Positions 25,155 to 33,578 of a stretch of 64,000 nucleotides of DNA are shown piece after piece. Below the pieces are notes generated by a model. It was not told the origin of the DNA. It made no database searches and saw nothing but the letters and a program-made list of their open reading frames with translations. The position numbers were made by a program, and so were the translations under genes. The stretch comes from an uncultured Agathobacter sp. (GTDB lineage Bacteria > Bacillota > Clostridia > Lachnospirales > Lachnospiraceae): contig CAJUND010000010.1 of assembly GCA_910587655.1 (NCBI GenBank), positions 69,758 to 133,757 on the forward strand, written 5' to 3'. The stretch's first letter is position 1. Each line of letters begins with the position of its first letter.

Positions 25155-26648
25155 TTATTTATTTACGCGCTTTTTGGTTATCAGGAAAATAGCTGCTCCA
25201 AGTACCAGAATGATACCGATTGTATAAATAGCTATTGTACCTGCACCACCGGTAGACGGAAGGGTTGCGCCTGATGCGTTCATTACGTCAGTGGCAAGTG
25301 CACCTTCTGCAAGGTTTTCTGCAAATCTAACCAGTGTTGTGCCTTCGGATGTCTGTGTTGCTGTTAATGCATCCAGTGTTGTGCCATGGTCTGCCACAAC
25401 AGTAAATGCCACCTCAGGGATAGAATTGTATCCATCCGGAGTTTTTGTCTCTTCCAGAACATACTCACCGTCATCCAGACGAAGGAACTCAAAGGTTGTT
25501 CCGTCCTCAGAAACCGTTGTGGTGGAAACCGCAGTCTTTTCTCCGTTTACCATTTTGTATAAGGTAAATTCTGCTCCTGCCAGAGGCTTCTGGTCCTGGT
25601 CAACCTTATTGATTACTACCTTGTATGTAAATACAACAGCCTGGTCCTTCGGTGTTGTTCCGGTCGGTGTGTTCTCACCTTTTCCGCTGTGGTTCGGATC
25701 GTTGGAGAACTCAAGATAAACCTCATTCGGGTTACCCTGCGCACCGATCACAGAGTTCTCGTTTAATACTGCTGAATATTCAATGGCAACCGTTGTTCCT
25801 GCTTTCACGCTGCCGAGTGCCTTGATATCATCGCAGGCAAAATCCACGGAAGTTGTTCCGTCATCATTTGCAGTAACAGTCTTTGTAAAGCCTTCCACTA
25901 CAGCATCGCCGATATTAACAGTAAATGCATCAGCGTCTGTATAGGTCAGTCCTGCGGATAATGTATCATGGAATACAAGCTTAAAGGTTTCATAGTCGTC
26001 AATATTGGACGGCATGGTTGCAACCAGACGGAACGGAACTGTATCGCCTGCATCATAATCTGCTGATTTCTGCCAGTCAGTGGTATCACCTGTTGAATCA
26101 TTGGTATCCTTTACAAACTTTGCAACAGATGTAACGTCCGCCTTCGGCTCAACTTCAACATCCTTAACCACCTGCAGGATATAGGAAGTATATGCGCTTT
26201 CTGTACCGTTTAAGCTGTTGTCAGCATCTTTAATCAGATAGTAACCTGCCGGAAGGTCTTTGATAACATAAGTATACCTGCCGTCAGATTCCGCACCTTC
26301 GCTAACAGATGCTGTCGGACTGGTAAGGTAAGAAGCGATTACGGCAGCCTCTGCCTCTGCACTGACGCCATCGCCAGCCAGTTTGTTTGCATATTCTGTC
26401 GCATCGCCCAGGGCTTTTTTGCCTTCTTCGGAAATGCCTTCGCCCCATTTAATATTGGAAAGCTTTTTTCCATCCTCGCTTAACTCTCCACTGAATACCT
26501 GGTATGCCTCATATGTGTGTCCCTTGTCAGCGTCCTTAATCGTAACATCGAACGTGTTTTTTGGTGCAGCAGATACTGTAATAGCCATGGCAAATGTAAG
26601 TACAAGCGCCATCATTGCTGCAACAATTTTTTTTGCTTTTTTCATCAT
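25155..26648 (-). CDS. Major pilin, SpaA/FctA type with LPSTG signal
   Basis: A 497-residue pilin: signal peptide (1-27), N-domain (FDVTIKDADKGHTYEAYQVF), a pilin-motif-like lysine in VEVEPKADVTSVAKFV, a middle domain, and a SpaA-type Cna-B domain with E-box (VLEETKTPDGYN). It ends with sorting signal LPSTGG, a hydrophobic helix and KKRVNK. These are the marks of a sortase-polymerised shaft subunit with intramolecular isopeptide bonds. Two adjacent ATGs (26648, 26645) share an AGGAAGAGG site; the second has the better spacing. It lies 22 bp after the large adhesin gene and before srtC. Confidence 0.92.
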   Translation of the reverse strand: MMKKAKKIVAAMMALVLTFAMAITVSAAPKNTFDVTIKDADKGHTYEAYQVFSGELSEDGKKLSNIKWGEGISEEGKKALGDATEYANKLAGDGVSAEAEAAVIASYLTSPTASVSEGAESDGRYTYVIKDLPAGYYLIKDADNSLNGTESAYTSYILQVVKDVEVEPKADVTSVAKFVKDTNDSTGDTTDWQKSADYDAGDTVPFRLVATMPSNIDDYETFKLVFHDTLSAGLTYTDADAFTVNIGDAVVEGFTKTVTANDDGTTSVDFACDDIKALGSVKAGTTVAIEYSAVLNENSVIGAQGNPNEVYLEFSNDPNHSGKGENTPTGTTPKDQAVVFTYKVVINKVDQDQKPLAGAEFTLYKMVNGEKTAVSTTTVSEDGTTFEFLRLDDGEYVLEETKTPDGYNSIPEVAFTVVADHGTTLDALTATQTSEGTTLVRFAENLAEGALATDVMNASGATLPSTGGAGTIAIYTIGIILVLGAAIFLITKKRVNK

Positions 26649-26669
26649 CCTCTTCCTTTCTTTTTAATC

Positions 26670-29600
26670 TTAGAATTTTTTGCTTCTATATACCATGACA
26701 GATACTGCCATAAAAAGCAGCAGCAGTCCGCCATATGTATACCAATCTGTACCTGTGCCGCCTGTCGCAGGAAGCGCATAGGTGTTTTCCTGGTTCGTGA
26801 TGGTAATCTCACCACTTCCAACCGCGGAGTTTTCATCATTGCTGGCAGTGACAATGTAACGTCCTGTTCCGCCTGCATCGTCAACCCCGACTTCCTTTAC
26901 AAAGTAACGGTATTCACAATCCGCACCCGACTCTTCATCTTTATAATGCTTTGCAAGCCGGCTGAATGTATAACTCCATTTTTTGTCTGCATTCGGCGTA
27001 ATTTTGACAGATGACGCCCCGCCGTATTCCACACGTTCTTTCGTGCCATCCTCTTTGATCCGCCACAGTTCTATGGAAACGGAGCCATCCGGACGGTTTA
27101 TGTCATTTCCTCCCGCACTCTTCCACAGCTTATTCACAGTAATGGATGTGGCATCCAGATCATTTTCAATTACGGAACGCTTCACCTCATCGCTTAAATT
27201 CTTTGGTTCATTGTCATATCCTAAAACGGCGTCCTCCGGCGCTTTTATGGTCTTTCCGGCTTTTGAGAAATAGAAATAGTACTTTACCGGTTCCTCTGGC
27301 GTCAGGTAGCCCGCCGGCGCTTCCGTCTCCATGACGTAATAGAGCGTATCCTGCTGAAACAGGGACTCCCCGTCCGGTCTCTTGGCGTTATACTTAATAT
27401 AGAACTTACCGTTTTCATCCGTCACATAAGTATCAAGCAGTTCGTCCTTTCCGCTGTCACTGTATTCATACAGGCCGAAGGATGCCCCTTCCAGAAGAAT
27501 TCCAAAATTGCCGGTCTCCACCTTGGTAATCTCATAGTTCCAGTCGGTACGGAGCGCTCCGGAGGTTTCGGATACAGACCACGACTCATTGATATCGTTA
27601 TTGTTATCCGAATTCTGGATACCGGTCATGCCTACGCCGTTTCGGATGTTAAGCTGCGGCTTCGGTTCCCAGCCGCTGATATTATTCGCACGTTTGTATG
27701 CCTTAATCCAGCCCTCAAAATCCCCGGTAATATTGTACTCATACTGCAGAATCAGTGCCCTGCCGTCCGGGATTTTCGCAGTAATTGTGTAAATATTGTC
27801 CTGATATGTCCAGCTCTTATCACCGTCATGCTCTTCTGATTTACATGAAAAGCTCCAGAGGTCTGTGCTGATTTCCTCTCCCGGCGTACAGTTTCCATCC
27901 TCATCAACTACTGCAGCGTACAGTTTCACCTTGGCATAATCAATCACAGCCTTGGTTTCAAGCGGATAATCGGTATACCCATGGGAATAGCGGTTTACCT
28001 TCATGGTATCCACCAGCTCTAACGGTTCGGTTCCGTTTCCAAGCTGCTTTGCCGCTTTGTTAATAATCACGGAATAGGAAACCTTCTGGGAATTATTATC
28101 CCATTTTCCGCTCTTGCTGATAATATTCTCTTCCGGCTTATCCTCCGGCTCTTCTTCTTTTATCTTTGTCCAGTCCTGCGTCTGGTCGTTTGAGTCAATC
28201 TCCTTGCCTTCTTCTTCCAGCTTCGCACGGTTGGTAAAGCTTTTTGTCTCCCCCGTCTGCACCGACTCTGTATTCGCAACCTTACAGTGGTAGGTAAGGA
28301 TAATTTCCTGTGACGGATCAAACTTTGCACCGTCCTGCTTTACAAATTCCACTTTCAGCTGGTTTCCTGACATCTGGCAGGTATAATTAATATCCGACAG
28401 CTTCTTCTGTGCATTTTCATTCAGTCCTGACCTGCTGACATTTGCCTCTTCTCCCTGATACGAAATATCCATGGACTCCACTTCAATTCCTTCCGGAAGG
28501 AAATCCGTCACTTTCAGGCTGCTGTAAGAGTCTGCCTTTTCAGCCGCTGCTTTTACACGCCAGACAATGGTACCATCTGCATTGGAAACCGTGGTATGCG
28601 CCGTATTCCAGTTTTCATCCATCTTAATGATTCCGCCCTTGTGGTACCAGAATTCCGCATGCGTTTCCTGACCGTTCATATATGCAAAGTTCTGGAAATA
28701 CGGGTCGCTCCAGGAAGAAATTCCCTTGCAGTCAAACGTCGTACTGTATGTAATGGTAAGCACGGACGAACCGTTTTCCCTCGGTACGGTATCTTTTGCC
28801 TTCAGATAAAAAGCATAGTATTTTCCGTCTGCACCGGAGTATTTCTCGTAATTTCCCGTATCCTGGTAATAGGTCGCCCGTTCCCCGCTCTTTTTGCAGA
28901 CATACAGGTTCCAGTGGTTCTTTGTGCTTTCCTGCAGCTCGTTTAACTGCTGCGCGGTCATGTACTGGTCGAGCTCCTTATTGCTGGAATTATTATTGTA
29001 ATCGAATATCTTTGTACCTTCTGCAATGCCGTCTGACGGAACCTTTACCTCCACGGACCATTTCTGCGTTGCGGTATCTTCTTTCGGATTTCCCTGGTAT
29101 CCGCCCTCACGCTTTTTGCTGATCAGACTGTTCTGCAGCTTTGCCGTACTATGTTCCAGCGTTATTTCTCCGGTTTTCAGGTACGCCTTATTAATAATGG
29201 AAGCACTTGTTTCGTTTTTAATGCTTGTCGTATATGTAATAATATAAGAATTACGGTTTGTTTCATCCTCGCCAAGACCGCAGAAAGTTATTTTTTTAAC
29301 CTTGCCGGAGGAAGTGGTACTGATTTCGTATTCATCCTCACCGGCAGGACTGCCGTCTGCATGCGTAATATGAATCTGCTCCGGCGTTACTTTTCCGAAC
29401 ATGTCATCCGTAATATTACATTCTGCAATATCCGCCTCTTTTTCGTTGACACGAATCGTCCATGTGATTTCTTCGCGGTCTGAATCCATGGAACCGCTCT
29501 TTGCAAGGGTATAGGAATGGTCAACCGAACTGTTGCTCTTTCTCGTGTCCGTAACAGTTTCACCGGTTTTGTTATTCTTTGCAGTTACTGTCACTTCATT

Positions 29601-30761
29601 GCTGACAATCTTAATGCCTCCGGCCCACTGTTCCAGGGGATAGCTGTATTCAATCGTGTAAAACTCGCCCTGCAGTACGCCGTTTTTGTCCTTCTCTGCT
29701 TTGGCAAGTCCCGGAAGCTCCAGTGTAAAATGCCCGTCTGCGGCATTCTGCGGTCTTACGGAAAGTTCCTCTCCTCCGGTTCTTAAGGACTCATAGGAAA
29801 CTCCGTTATTCAGTTCTGCATACCAGTACTTACATTTTTCTTTTACAATGCTGGTTATGGTAAGCTTATCCGCATCCAGCATACCGTCTGAATTGTCCAG
29901 CAGGTCGGTAAGTGTAATTTTATCCGGCGTCCCTTTGGTGGAAAAGATATTAACGGTATAGTTGATACGGTTGTTCTTTTCATCCACACTGGATTTCTTT
30001 TCTGCTCGGATATCATATTTTACACTGACATTATCGGAAGGGTTCACAATCTGGCTCATATCCGCCACAAGCTCCACCTCATCCGTAAAGTCCACATGAA
30101 TTTTGCCGTCGTCCTTTAAAGAGTCTGCTTTGAGCGTACCGTTAAACTGGACGTAACCGGAAACCTTTTTGCCCGGCTTTCCGGTGAAATGAATGACAAT
30201 CTGGAATTTTCCCTCATCTGTTTTAACCAGACGGTATTTTCCCATAAGGGTGCCGTCTGAAAACTTCATGGAATATGCATCCTTATCCCCGCCTTCCGGG
30301 TTTAAAAGCGCATCCTGGATTACGATATCATCCGGGCAGGTATATGCATAAACGCTGTTTACATCAAGGTCCTTACCGTCTTCAAACTCAAATTCAATCC
30401 TTAAGTTTTTTGCCAGAAACTCGTCGCCGTCTTTTATGTAGGAATAGGAATCAGCCGTAACATCCGCTATATATTTATCCAGAGGAAGCATTTCCTCTGC
30501 CCGGGCGACCGTTTCCCCGTTTTCATCCGGCTGCTCTTCTTCCTGCGGATCTGCATCCGGCTCATCCTCCGCCGCATAGTTTGTCTCCTGCACACCGCCT
30601 TCTGTACTGTCAGGCGCATACGCGGCTGCTGAATAAGTCAGCTTATACATGGTTCCGGCAAGTACAATTACCGCGATCAGTGTAACAATCTCCCACCACA
30701 GTCTGTTATTCCGCTGTTTGGACAATCGCTTCTGTCCCTGTTTTAACAACTCCTTATCCAC
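26670..30761 (-). CDS. Large LPATG surface adhesin, probable pilus tip protein
   Basis: A 1363-residue protein from a GTG at 30761, chosen because AAAGGAGG lies 7 nt upstream; the frame is open to 30791 without a site. An N-terminal hydrophobic segment (about 24-42) is followed by an acidic linker and several beta-sandwich adhesin domains of the collagen-binding/SdrG-like type (YTVNIFSTKGTPDKITLTD; WTIRVNEKEADIAECNITDD). Toward the C-terminus are a SpaA prealbumin domain (ETEAPAGYLTPEEP) and a Cna-B domain. It ends in LPATGG, a helix and YRSKKF. Being the largest and first pilin gene, it is most likely the tip adhesin. The ligand is unknown. Confidence 0.88.
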   Translation of the reverse strand: MDKELLKQGQKRLSKQRNNRLWWEIVTLIAVIVLAGTMYKLTYSAAAYAPDSTEGGVQETNYAAEDEPDADPQEEEQPDENGETVARAEEMLPLDKYIADVTADSYSYIKDGDEFLAKNLRIEFEFEDGKDLDVNSVYAYTCPDDIVIQDALLNPEGGDKDAYSMKFSDGTLMGKYRLVKTDEGKFQIVIHFTGKPGKKVSGYVQFNGTLKADSLKDDGKIHVDFTDEVELVADMSQIVNPSDNVSVKYDIRAEKKSSVDEKNNRINYTVNIFSTKGTPDKITLTDLLDNSDGMLDADKLTITSIVKEKCKYWYAELNNGVSYESLRTGGEELSVRPQNAADGHFTLELPGLAKAEKDKNGVLQGEFYTIEYSYPLEQWAGGIKIVSNEVTVTAKNNKTGETVTDTRKSNSSVDHSYTLAKSGSMDSDREEITWTIRVNEKEADIAECNITDDMFGKVTPEQIHITHADGSPAGEDEYEISTTSSGKVKKITFCGLGEDETNRNSYIITYTTSIKNETSASIINKAYLKTGEITLEHSTAKLQNSLISKKREGGYQGNPKEDTATQKWSVEVKVPSDGIAEGTKIFDYNNNSSNKELDQYMTAQQLNELQESTKNHWNLYVCKKSGERATYYQDTGNYEKYSGADGKYYAFYLKAKDTVPRENGSSVLTITYSTTFDCKGISSWSDPYFQNFAYMNGQETHAEFWYHKGGIIKMDENWNTAHTTVSNADGTIVWRVKAAAEKADSYSSLKVTDFLPEGIEVESMDISYQGEEANVSRSGLNENAQKKLSDINYTCQMSGNQLKVEFVKQDGAKFDPSQEIILTYHCKVANTESVQTGETKSFTNRAKLEEEGKEIDSNDQTQDWTKIKEEEPEDKPEENIISKSGKWDNNSQKVSYSVIINKAAKQLGNGTEPLELVDTMKVNRYSHGYTDYPLETKAVIDYAKVKLYAAVVDEDGNCTPGEEISTDLWSFSCKSEEHDGDKSWTYQDNIYTITAKIPDGRALILQYEYNITGDFEGWIKAYKRANNISGWEPKPQLNIRNGVGMTGIQNSDNNNDINESWSVSETSGALRTDWNYEITKVETGNFGILLEGASFGLYEYSDSGKDELLDTYVTDENGKFYIKYNAKRPDGESLFQQDTLYYVMETEAPAGYLTPEEPVKYYFYFSKAGKTIKAPEDAVLGYDNEPKNLSDEVKRSVIENDLDATSITVNKLWKSAGGNDINRPDGSVSIELWRIKEDGTKERVEYGGASSVKITPNADKKWSYTFSRLAKHYKDEESGADCEYRYFVKEVGVDDAGGTGRYIVTASNDENSAVGSGEITITNQENTYALPATGGTGTDWYTYGGLLLLFMAVSVMVYRSKKF

Positions 30762-30802
30762 GCTGCATCCTCCTTTTAAATGTAATGCCATCTGACATTA
30801 AT

Positions 30803-31459
30803 TCAGCCTGCCTTTCCAAATCTCTTCAGCGGCCAGATACAAAATTTGATTTTTCCTAATATCTGTTCTTCGGATATGCATCCCACAGATGTATTCCGCG
30901 AATCCAGCGATACGCTCCGGTGATCCCCCATAACGAAAATACGCTCTTCAGGTACCTGGTAAGGCAGCTCAATATTGCAGTCTCCCAGGGCTTTTTCTGT
31001 CAGATACGGCTCTTCTATTGCAATGTCATTTACATAAACCGTACCGTCTTCTGTGATATTCACCCAGTCTCCCGAACGTGCAATCACCCGTTTTACAAGC
31101 AGCTTGTTATTATAGTAAAAAGCGATAATATCGCCTGTATCATACTGGTCCAGCTTTGATGCAACCAGCACCTGTCCTTCCGTAAAGGTCGGCGTCATGG
31201 AACTTCCCGTCACCTGCATGACCGGAAGCCAGAAATTTACGATGAGAACTGCTGCCGCTGCTGCCACAAGCAGTGTCCCGACTGTATTATAAAGCGTTGC
31301 AAGAAAACGCTGGTTGTATTTTACCCTGCGCAGCTCTGTCCTGAGTTCTTTTACCCTCAGGTCTGCATGTTTTTCTTTCAGCGCCTCCTGATCCACTTCA
31401 TTGGATTGCGCTCCCTGACCGTCTGTCTGTACTGGCTCTGTGTTTCGTTTCTTAAACAT
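30803..31459 (-). CDS. lepB: Signal peptidase I with cytoplasmic coiled-coil extension
   Basis: A 218-residue S26A signal peptidase: membrane segment 58-80, catalytic Ser87 in TGSSMTPTF, Lys123 in LLVKRVIARSGD, and box E FVMGDHR.VSLDSR. The first 55 residues are charged and helical, an unusual cytoplasmic extension. Pilus operons often carry a dedicated signal peptidase needed for assembly. The start overlaps the upstream coiled-coil gene by 82 bp in another frame, with GAGAGGGA almost touching the ATG. Confidence 0.92.
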   Translation of the reverse strand: MFKKRNTEPVQTDGQGAQSNEVDQEALKEKHADLRVKELRTELRRVKYNQRFLATLYNTVGTLLVAAAAAVLIVNFWLPVMQVTGSSMTPTFTEGQVLVASKLDQYDTGDIIAFYYNNKLLVKRVIARSGDWVNITEDGTVYVNDIAIEEPYLTEKALGDCNIELPYQVPEERIFVMGDHRSVSLDSRNTSVGCISEEQILGKIKFCIWPLKRFGKAG

Positions 31460-32007
31460 TCCCTCTCTTCACCTGCCTGTTCAGCAACCGATTTTACCTG
31501 CCTGACGATTTCTCCCGCTTCATCCACCACGGTATTCGCCTGTCTGGCAATTTCTTTTACCTGCTCTGTCGCCGAATGTGCCTGCATCAGTGTTGTGTTC
31601 GCCTCTTCCACAGCCGTATATGCCTGGCTGGCAGCCGTACTGGCCTGTGCAACCGCAAGGTTTGCCTCCTCCACGGCTGTATGCGCTTCTTCCGCCGCCT
31701 CATTGGCACGGTTTACTGCATATTGTGCATCCTCCGCTATAAGATTCGTGCGTTCAACCACTTCCTGGGCTTTGTTTTCCGCCCTGCGCGCCTGCTCCGC
31801 AACGTTATTCGCCATGTCAATTACCACACTCATCCGCCTGATTGCCTCGTCAACGGAACCAACCTGCTCAATCTGTGATTCGTACTCTGCAATCCTGCGG
31901 TTGGCATCTTCCAGGTAATTCCTCAGATGCTCTACTTCCTTACTTCGGTCCAGCAGCATTTCCAGCAGCTCGCTGCGTTTCAGTTTTTTTAATTCAAGAT
32001 CGTCCAT
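31378..32007 (-). CDS. Coiled-coil protein at the head of the pilus operon
   Basis: A 209-residue, almost wholly helical cytoplasmic protein. Residues 50-175 show regular Ala-rich heptads (VVIDMANNVAEQARRAENKA; AVEEANLAVAQASTAASQAY), predicting a long coiled coil. No membrane segment or enzymatic motif is seen. It is the first gene after the operon promoter, with GCGGAGGCAGC before the ATG. The extension of LepB encoded in the overlap is also helical and charged, so the two products could interact, but this is only a guess. Confidence 0.7.
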   Translation of the reverse strand: MDDLELKKLKRSELLEMLLDRSKEVEHLRNYLEDANRRIAEYESQIEQVGSVDEAIRRMSVVIDMANNVAEQARRAENKAQEVVERTNLIAEDAQYAVNRANEAAEEAHTAVEEANLAVAQASTAASQAYTAVEEANTTLMQAHSATEQVKEIARQANTVVDEAGEIVRQVKSVAEQAGEERECLRNETQSQYRQTVRERNPMKWIRRR

Positions 32008-32060
32008 CCATGCTGCCTCCGCGAATCAACGACTAGTACTATTTTATAGTTTTATTTCTT

Positions 32061-32089
32061 ATTCTAGCACATTTTTTTCCATTTCTCAA
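32061..32089 (-). promoter_or_regulatory. Sigma-A promoter of the surface-appendage operon
   Basis: On the minus strand, TTGAGA, a 17-bp spacer ending TGTGC and TAGAAT lie 54 bp upstream of the coiled-coil gene. The TGNG before the -10 makes it an extended -10 type. No terminator was found before 18946, so one transcript of about 13 kb is likely. Confidence 0.7.
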
Positions 32090-32168
32090 TTGTTTGAAAA
32101 GTAAAATTTATGATTGTTTAAAAGCACTTCTGTATGGAGATTTGCCAGAATCATGAATTTGGAAAATT

Positions 32169-32257
32169 AAAAAGACAGCTGCAAAGCTGTCTTTTTAGGA
32201 GAAGGTATTTTTACTATGGGGTATAGCAAAAACTATATAATGTATTGGGGGGTTTTT
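32169..32257 (-). ncRNA. Candidate small RNA in the duplicated element
   Basis: A minus-strand unit: -10 TGGTATTATAAT at about 32264-32275, then about 90 nt containing C6 and C4 patches and a TATAG/CTATA hairpin, ending in a classic terminator (GACAGC stem plus T run). The same layout and length recur in copy 2. It would be complementary to the start of the tiny plus-strand ORF. No -35 match was found and no known RNA family was recognised. Confidence 0.35.
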
Positions 32258-32312
32258 ACGGTTATTATAATACCATGCCGGCAAAAAGAAGTGTGCACAA
32301 ATCGCACAAAAA
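32169..32312. repeat. Duplicated intergenic element, copy 1 (hairpin, tiny ORF, antisense -10)
   Basis: About 144 bp nearly identical to 37418-37562 and in the same orientation. In order it holds an A/T-flanked hairpin (AAAAAGACAGCT/AGCTGTCTTTTT, loop GCAA), a ribosome-site-like AGGAGAAGG, ATG at 32216, a G6 run, and a conserved tail GTGTGCACAAATCGCACAAAA. On the minus strand a TATAAT (32264-32269) is followed about 95 bp on by the same hairpin acting as terminator. The rest of the 32008-32388 gap is AT-rich sequence plus the pilus operon promoter. Confidence 0.85.
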
Positions 32313-32356
32313 TTCCATATGTTTTTTATGCATATTGCACACGCCATTTGACGTGA
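32216..32356 (+). CDS. Candidate 46-residue hydrophobic small protein
   Basis: ATG 32216 lies 10 nt after AGGAGAAGG and starts MGYSKNYIMYWGVFTVIIIP, followed by a basic tail with KEVCTNRTK. In copy 2 the first 12 residues are the same, and differences AGC/AGT and ACG/ACA are silent. There, G5 instead of G6 shifts the frame and stops after 17 residues; restoring one G would regain VFTVIIIP and KEVCTNRTK. The silent changes hint at coding. A type I toxin-like peptide is possible. No plus-strand promoter was identified. Confidence 0.3.
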   Translation: MGYSKNYIMYWGVFTVIIIPCRQKEVCTNRTKIPYVFYAYCTRHLT

Positions 32357-32388
32357 ACGGATGGACCGAACGAAAAAAGTAACAACTT

Positions 32389-33432
32389 TTAATATACAGT
32401 AGCTGTGCCGCCCTCTGTCTTAATAATTGAATTTCTCAAATCCACCTTTTGGGCTGACAATTTCGAGGATTTCTTAATCGTAATTTTATAGGTCTTTTCC
32501 CCATAGTTTCCAACATGAACTTTAAACAGCTTCTTCTTATAGGAGCCAGCCTTTTTGCCATTCTGGTCATATACTGTAACTTTAAAGTCCGGAATGCCTG
32601 TAATGATACCAGTACCGCCATTCACAATGATAACTTTTACCACCAGATTTCCTTTTTTGTCAAAATAAGCGCTGTATGCCTTTCTGCCATACTTGTCCGA
32701 AGCCACACTCGAAGACGTCAGTTTTTCATCTGTGTACCTGTTCTCTTTTACAGTAACCACGCATGTTAATGTATTGCCATTCGTCAGTGTTGCGGTAATC
32801 GCGGCTTTTCCTTTTTTCTTTGCGGTAACCTTTCCTTTCTGGTCCACGGATGCAATTTTCTTATTGTCTGAGGACCATTTTTCCACTTTCCCGCCGCTGA
32901 CTGAAAGCTTCTGGGTAAATCCCTTCGTGATAACGGTCTTGTCCCGGTTCAGCTCCGGCACATCCGGCTGTGTAACGTAAACCTCATAAGTGACCGGCTC
33001 CGCAAATGTATACACCTGAATATAATTTCCCGGCTGCAGCGTACTCCATGTTTCACTGCGTACATACGGATTTTCGGCATATTTGTCCGTACGGTCATAA
33101 TAGGCGTCTGCCGGAAAGGTTTCCGGGTTATTCTTATCTTCCACCAGCTTCCTGTCCCCTGTGTAAAGAGCTGTCTGTGTTGATACAGGCTTATTCACCC
33201 AGACCGCTATCTGAACCTTACCTTTCTGCTCTACTGCAAACGGAACCTGAACTTCTTCGCCTGCTGACGCCGTTCCGGATTTTGATGCAAGCGTTGCTGA
33301 CTCACCCTTCACTGTCTTTCCCGGAGCCCTGACTACAGCAGCATCTGCCGGCGCTGCTGCCATTACCGTGGTAAACAGCACGGCAAACGCCAGTACCAGA
33401 CTGCTAAACTTTCTTAATATTTTTGTTTTCAT
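32389..33432 (-). CDS. Secreted protein with Big_2 domain
   Basis: A 347-residue exported protein with signal peptide (1-32). Residues about 36-150 form a beta domain (VQVPFAVEQKGKVQIAVWV ... YEVYVTQPDVPELN). A bacterial Ig-like group 2 domain (about 160-232) shows VEKWSSDNKKIASVDQKGKV and KKKGKAAITATLTNG. A C-terminal beta domain (VVKVIIVNGGTGIITGI) ends at TATVY. No anchor is present; many such Big_2 proteins bind the cell surface through charge. It has its own promoter (33519-33547) and CGGAGG before the ATG. Function unknown. Confidence 0.8.
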   Translation of the reverse strand: MKTKILRKFSSLVLAFAVLFTTVMAAAPADAAVVRAPGKTVKGESATLASKSGTASAGEEVQVPFAVEQKGKVQIAVWVNKPVSTQTALYTGDRKLVEDKNNPETFPADAYYDRTDKYAENPYVRSETWSTLQPGNYIQVYTFAEPVTYEVYVTQPDVPELNRDKTVITKGFTQKLSVSGGKVEKWSSDNKKIASVDQKGKVTAKKKGKAAITATLTNGNTLTCVVTVKENRYTDEKLTSSSVASDKYGRKAYSAYFDKKGNLVVKVIIVNGGTGIITGIPDFKVTVYDQNGKKAGSYKKKLFKVHVGNYGEKTYKITIKKSSKLSAQKVDLRNSIIKTEGGTATVY

Positions 33433-33518
33433 GACAATAACCTCCGCTTTTTCTCTTTCTGGTTTCGCTTTTACAGCAAAGAAAAACCAGGAATGTTAAT
33501 AAATATTTTACACCACAG

Positions 33519-33547
33519 AGTATACATAAATTTGCCAGCCATGTAAA
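33519..33547 (-). promoter_or_regulatory. Sigma-A promoter of the Big_2 protein gene
   Basis: On the minus strand, TTTACA, a 17-bp spacer and TATACT lie about 87 bp upstream of the start at 33432. Confidence 0.65.
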
Positions 33548-33578
33548 GTCCAGGTCCTGACCTTATTTACAGTGATTC

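Noticed and set aside
32235..32240. Plus-strand TATAAT inside the duplicated element as a promoter
   Set aside because: No -35 match lies at a usable distance, and it falls within the tiny ORF.
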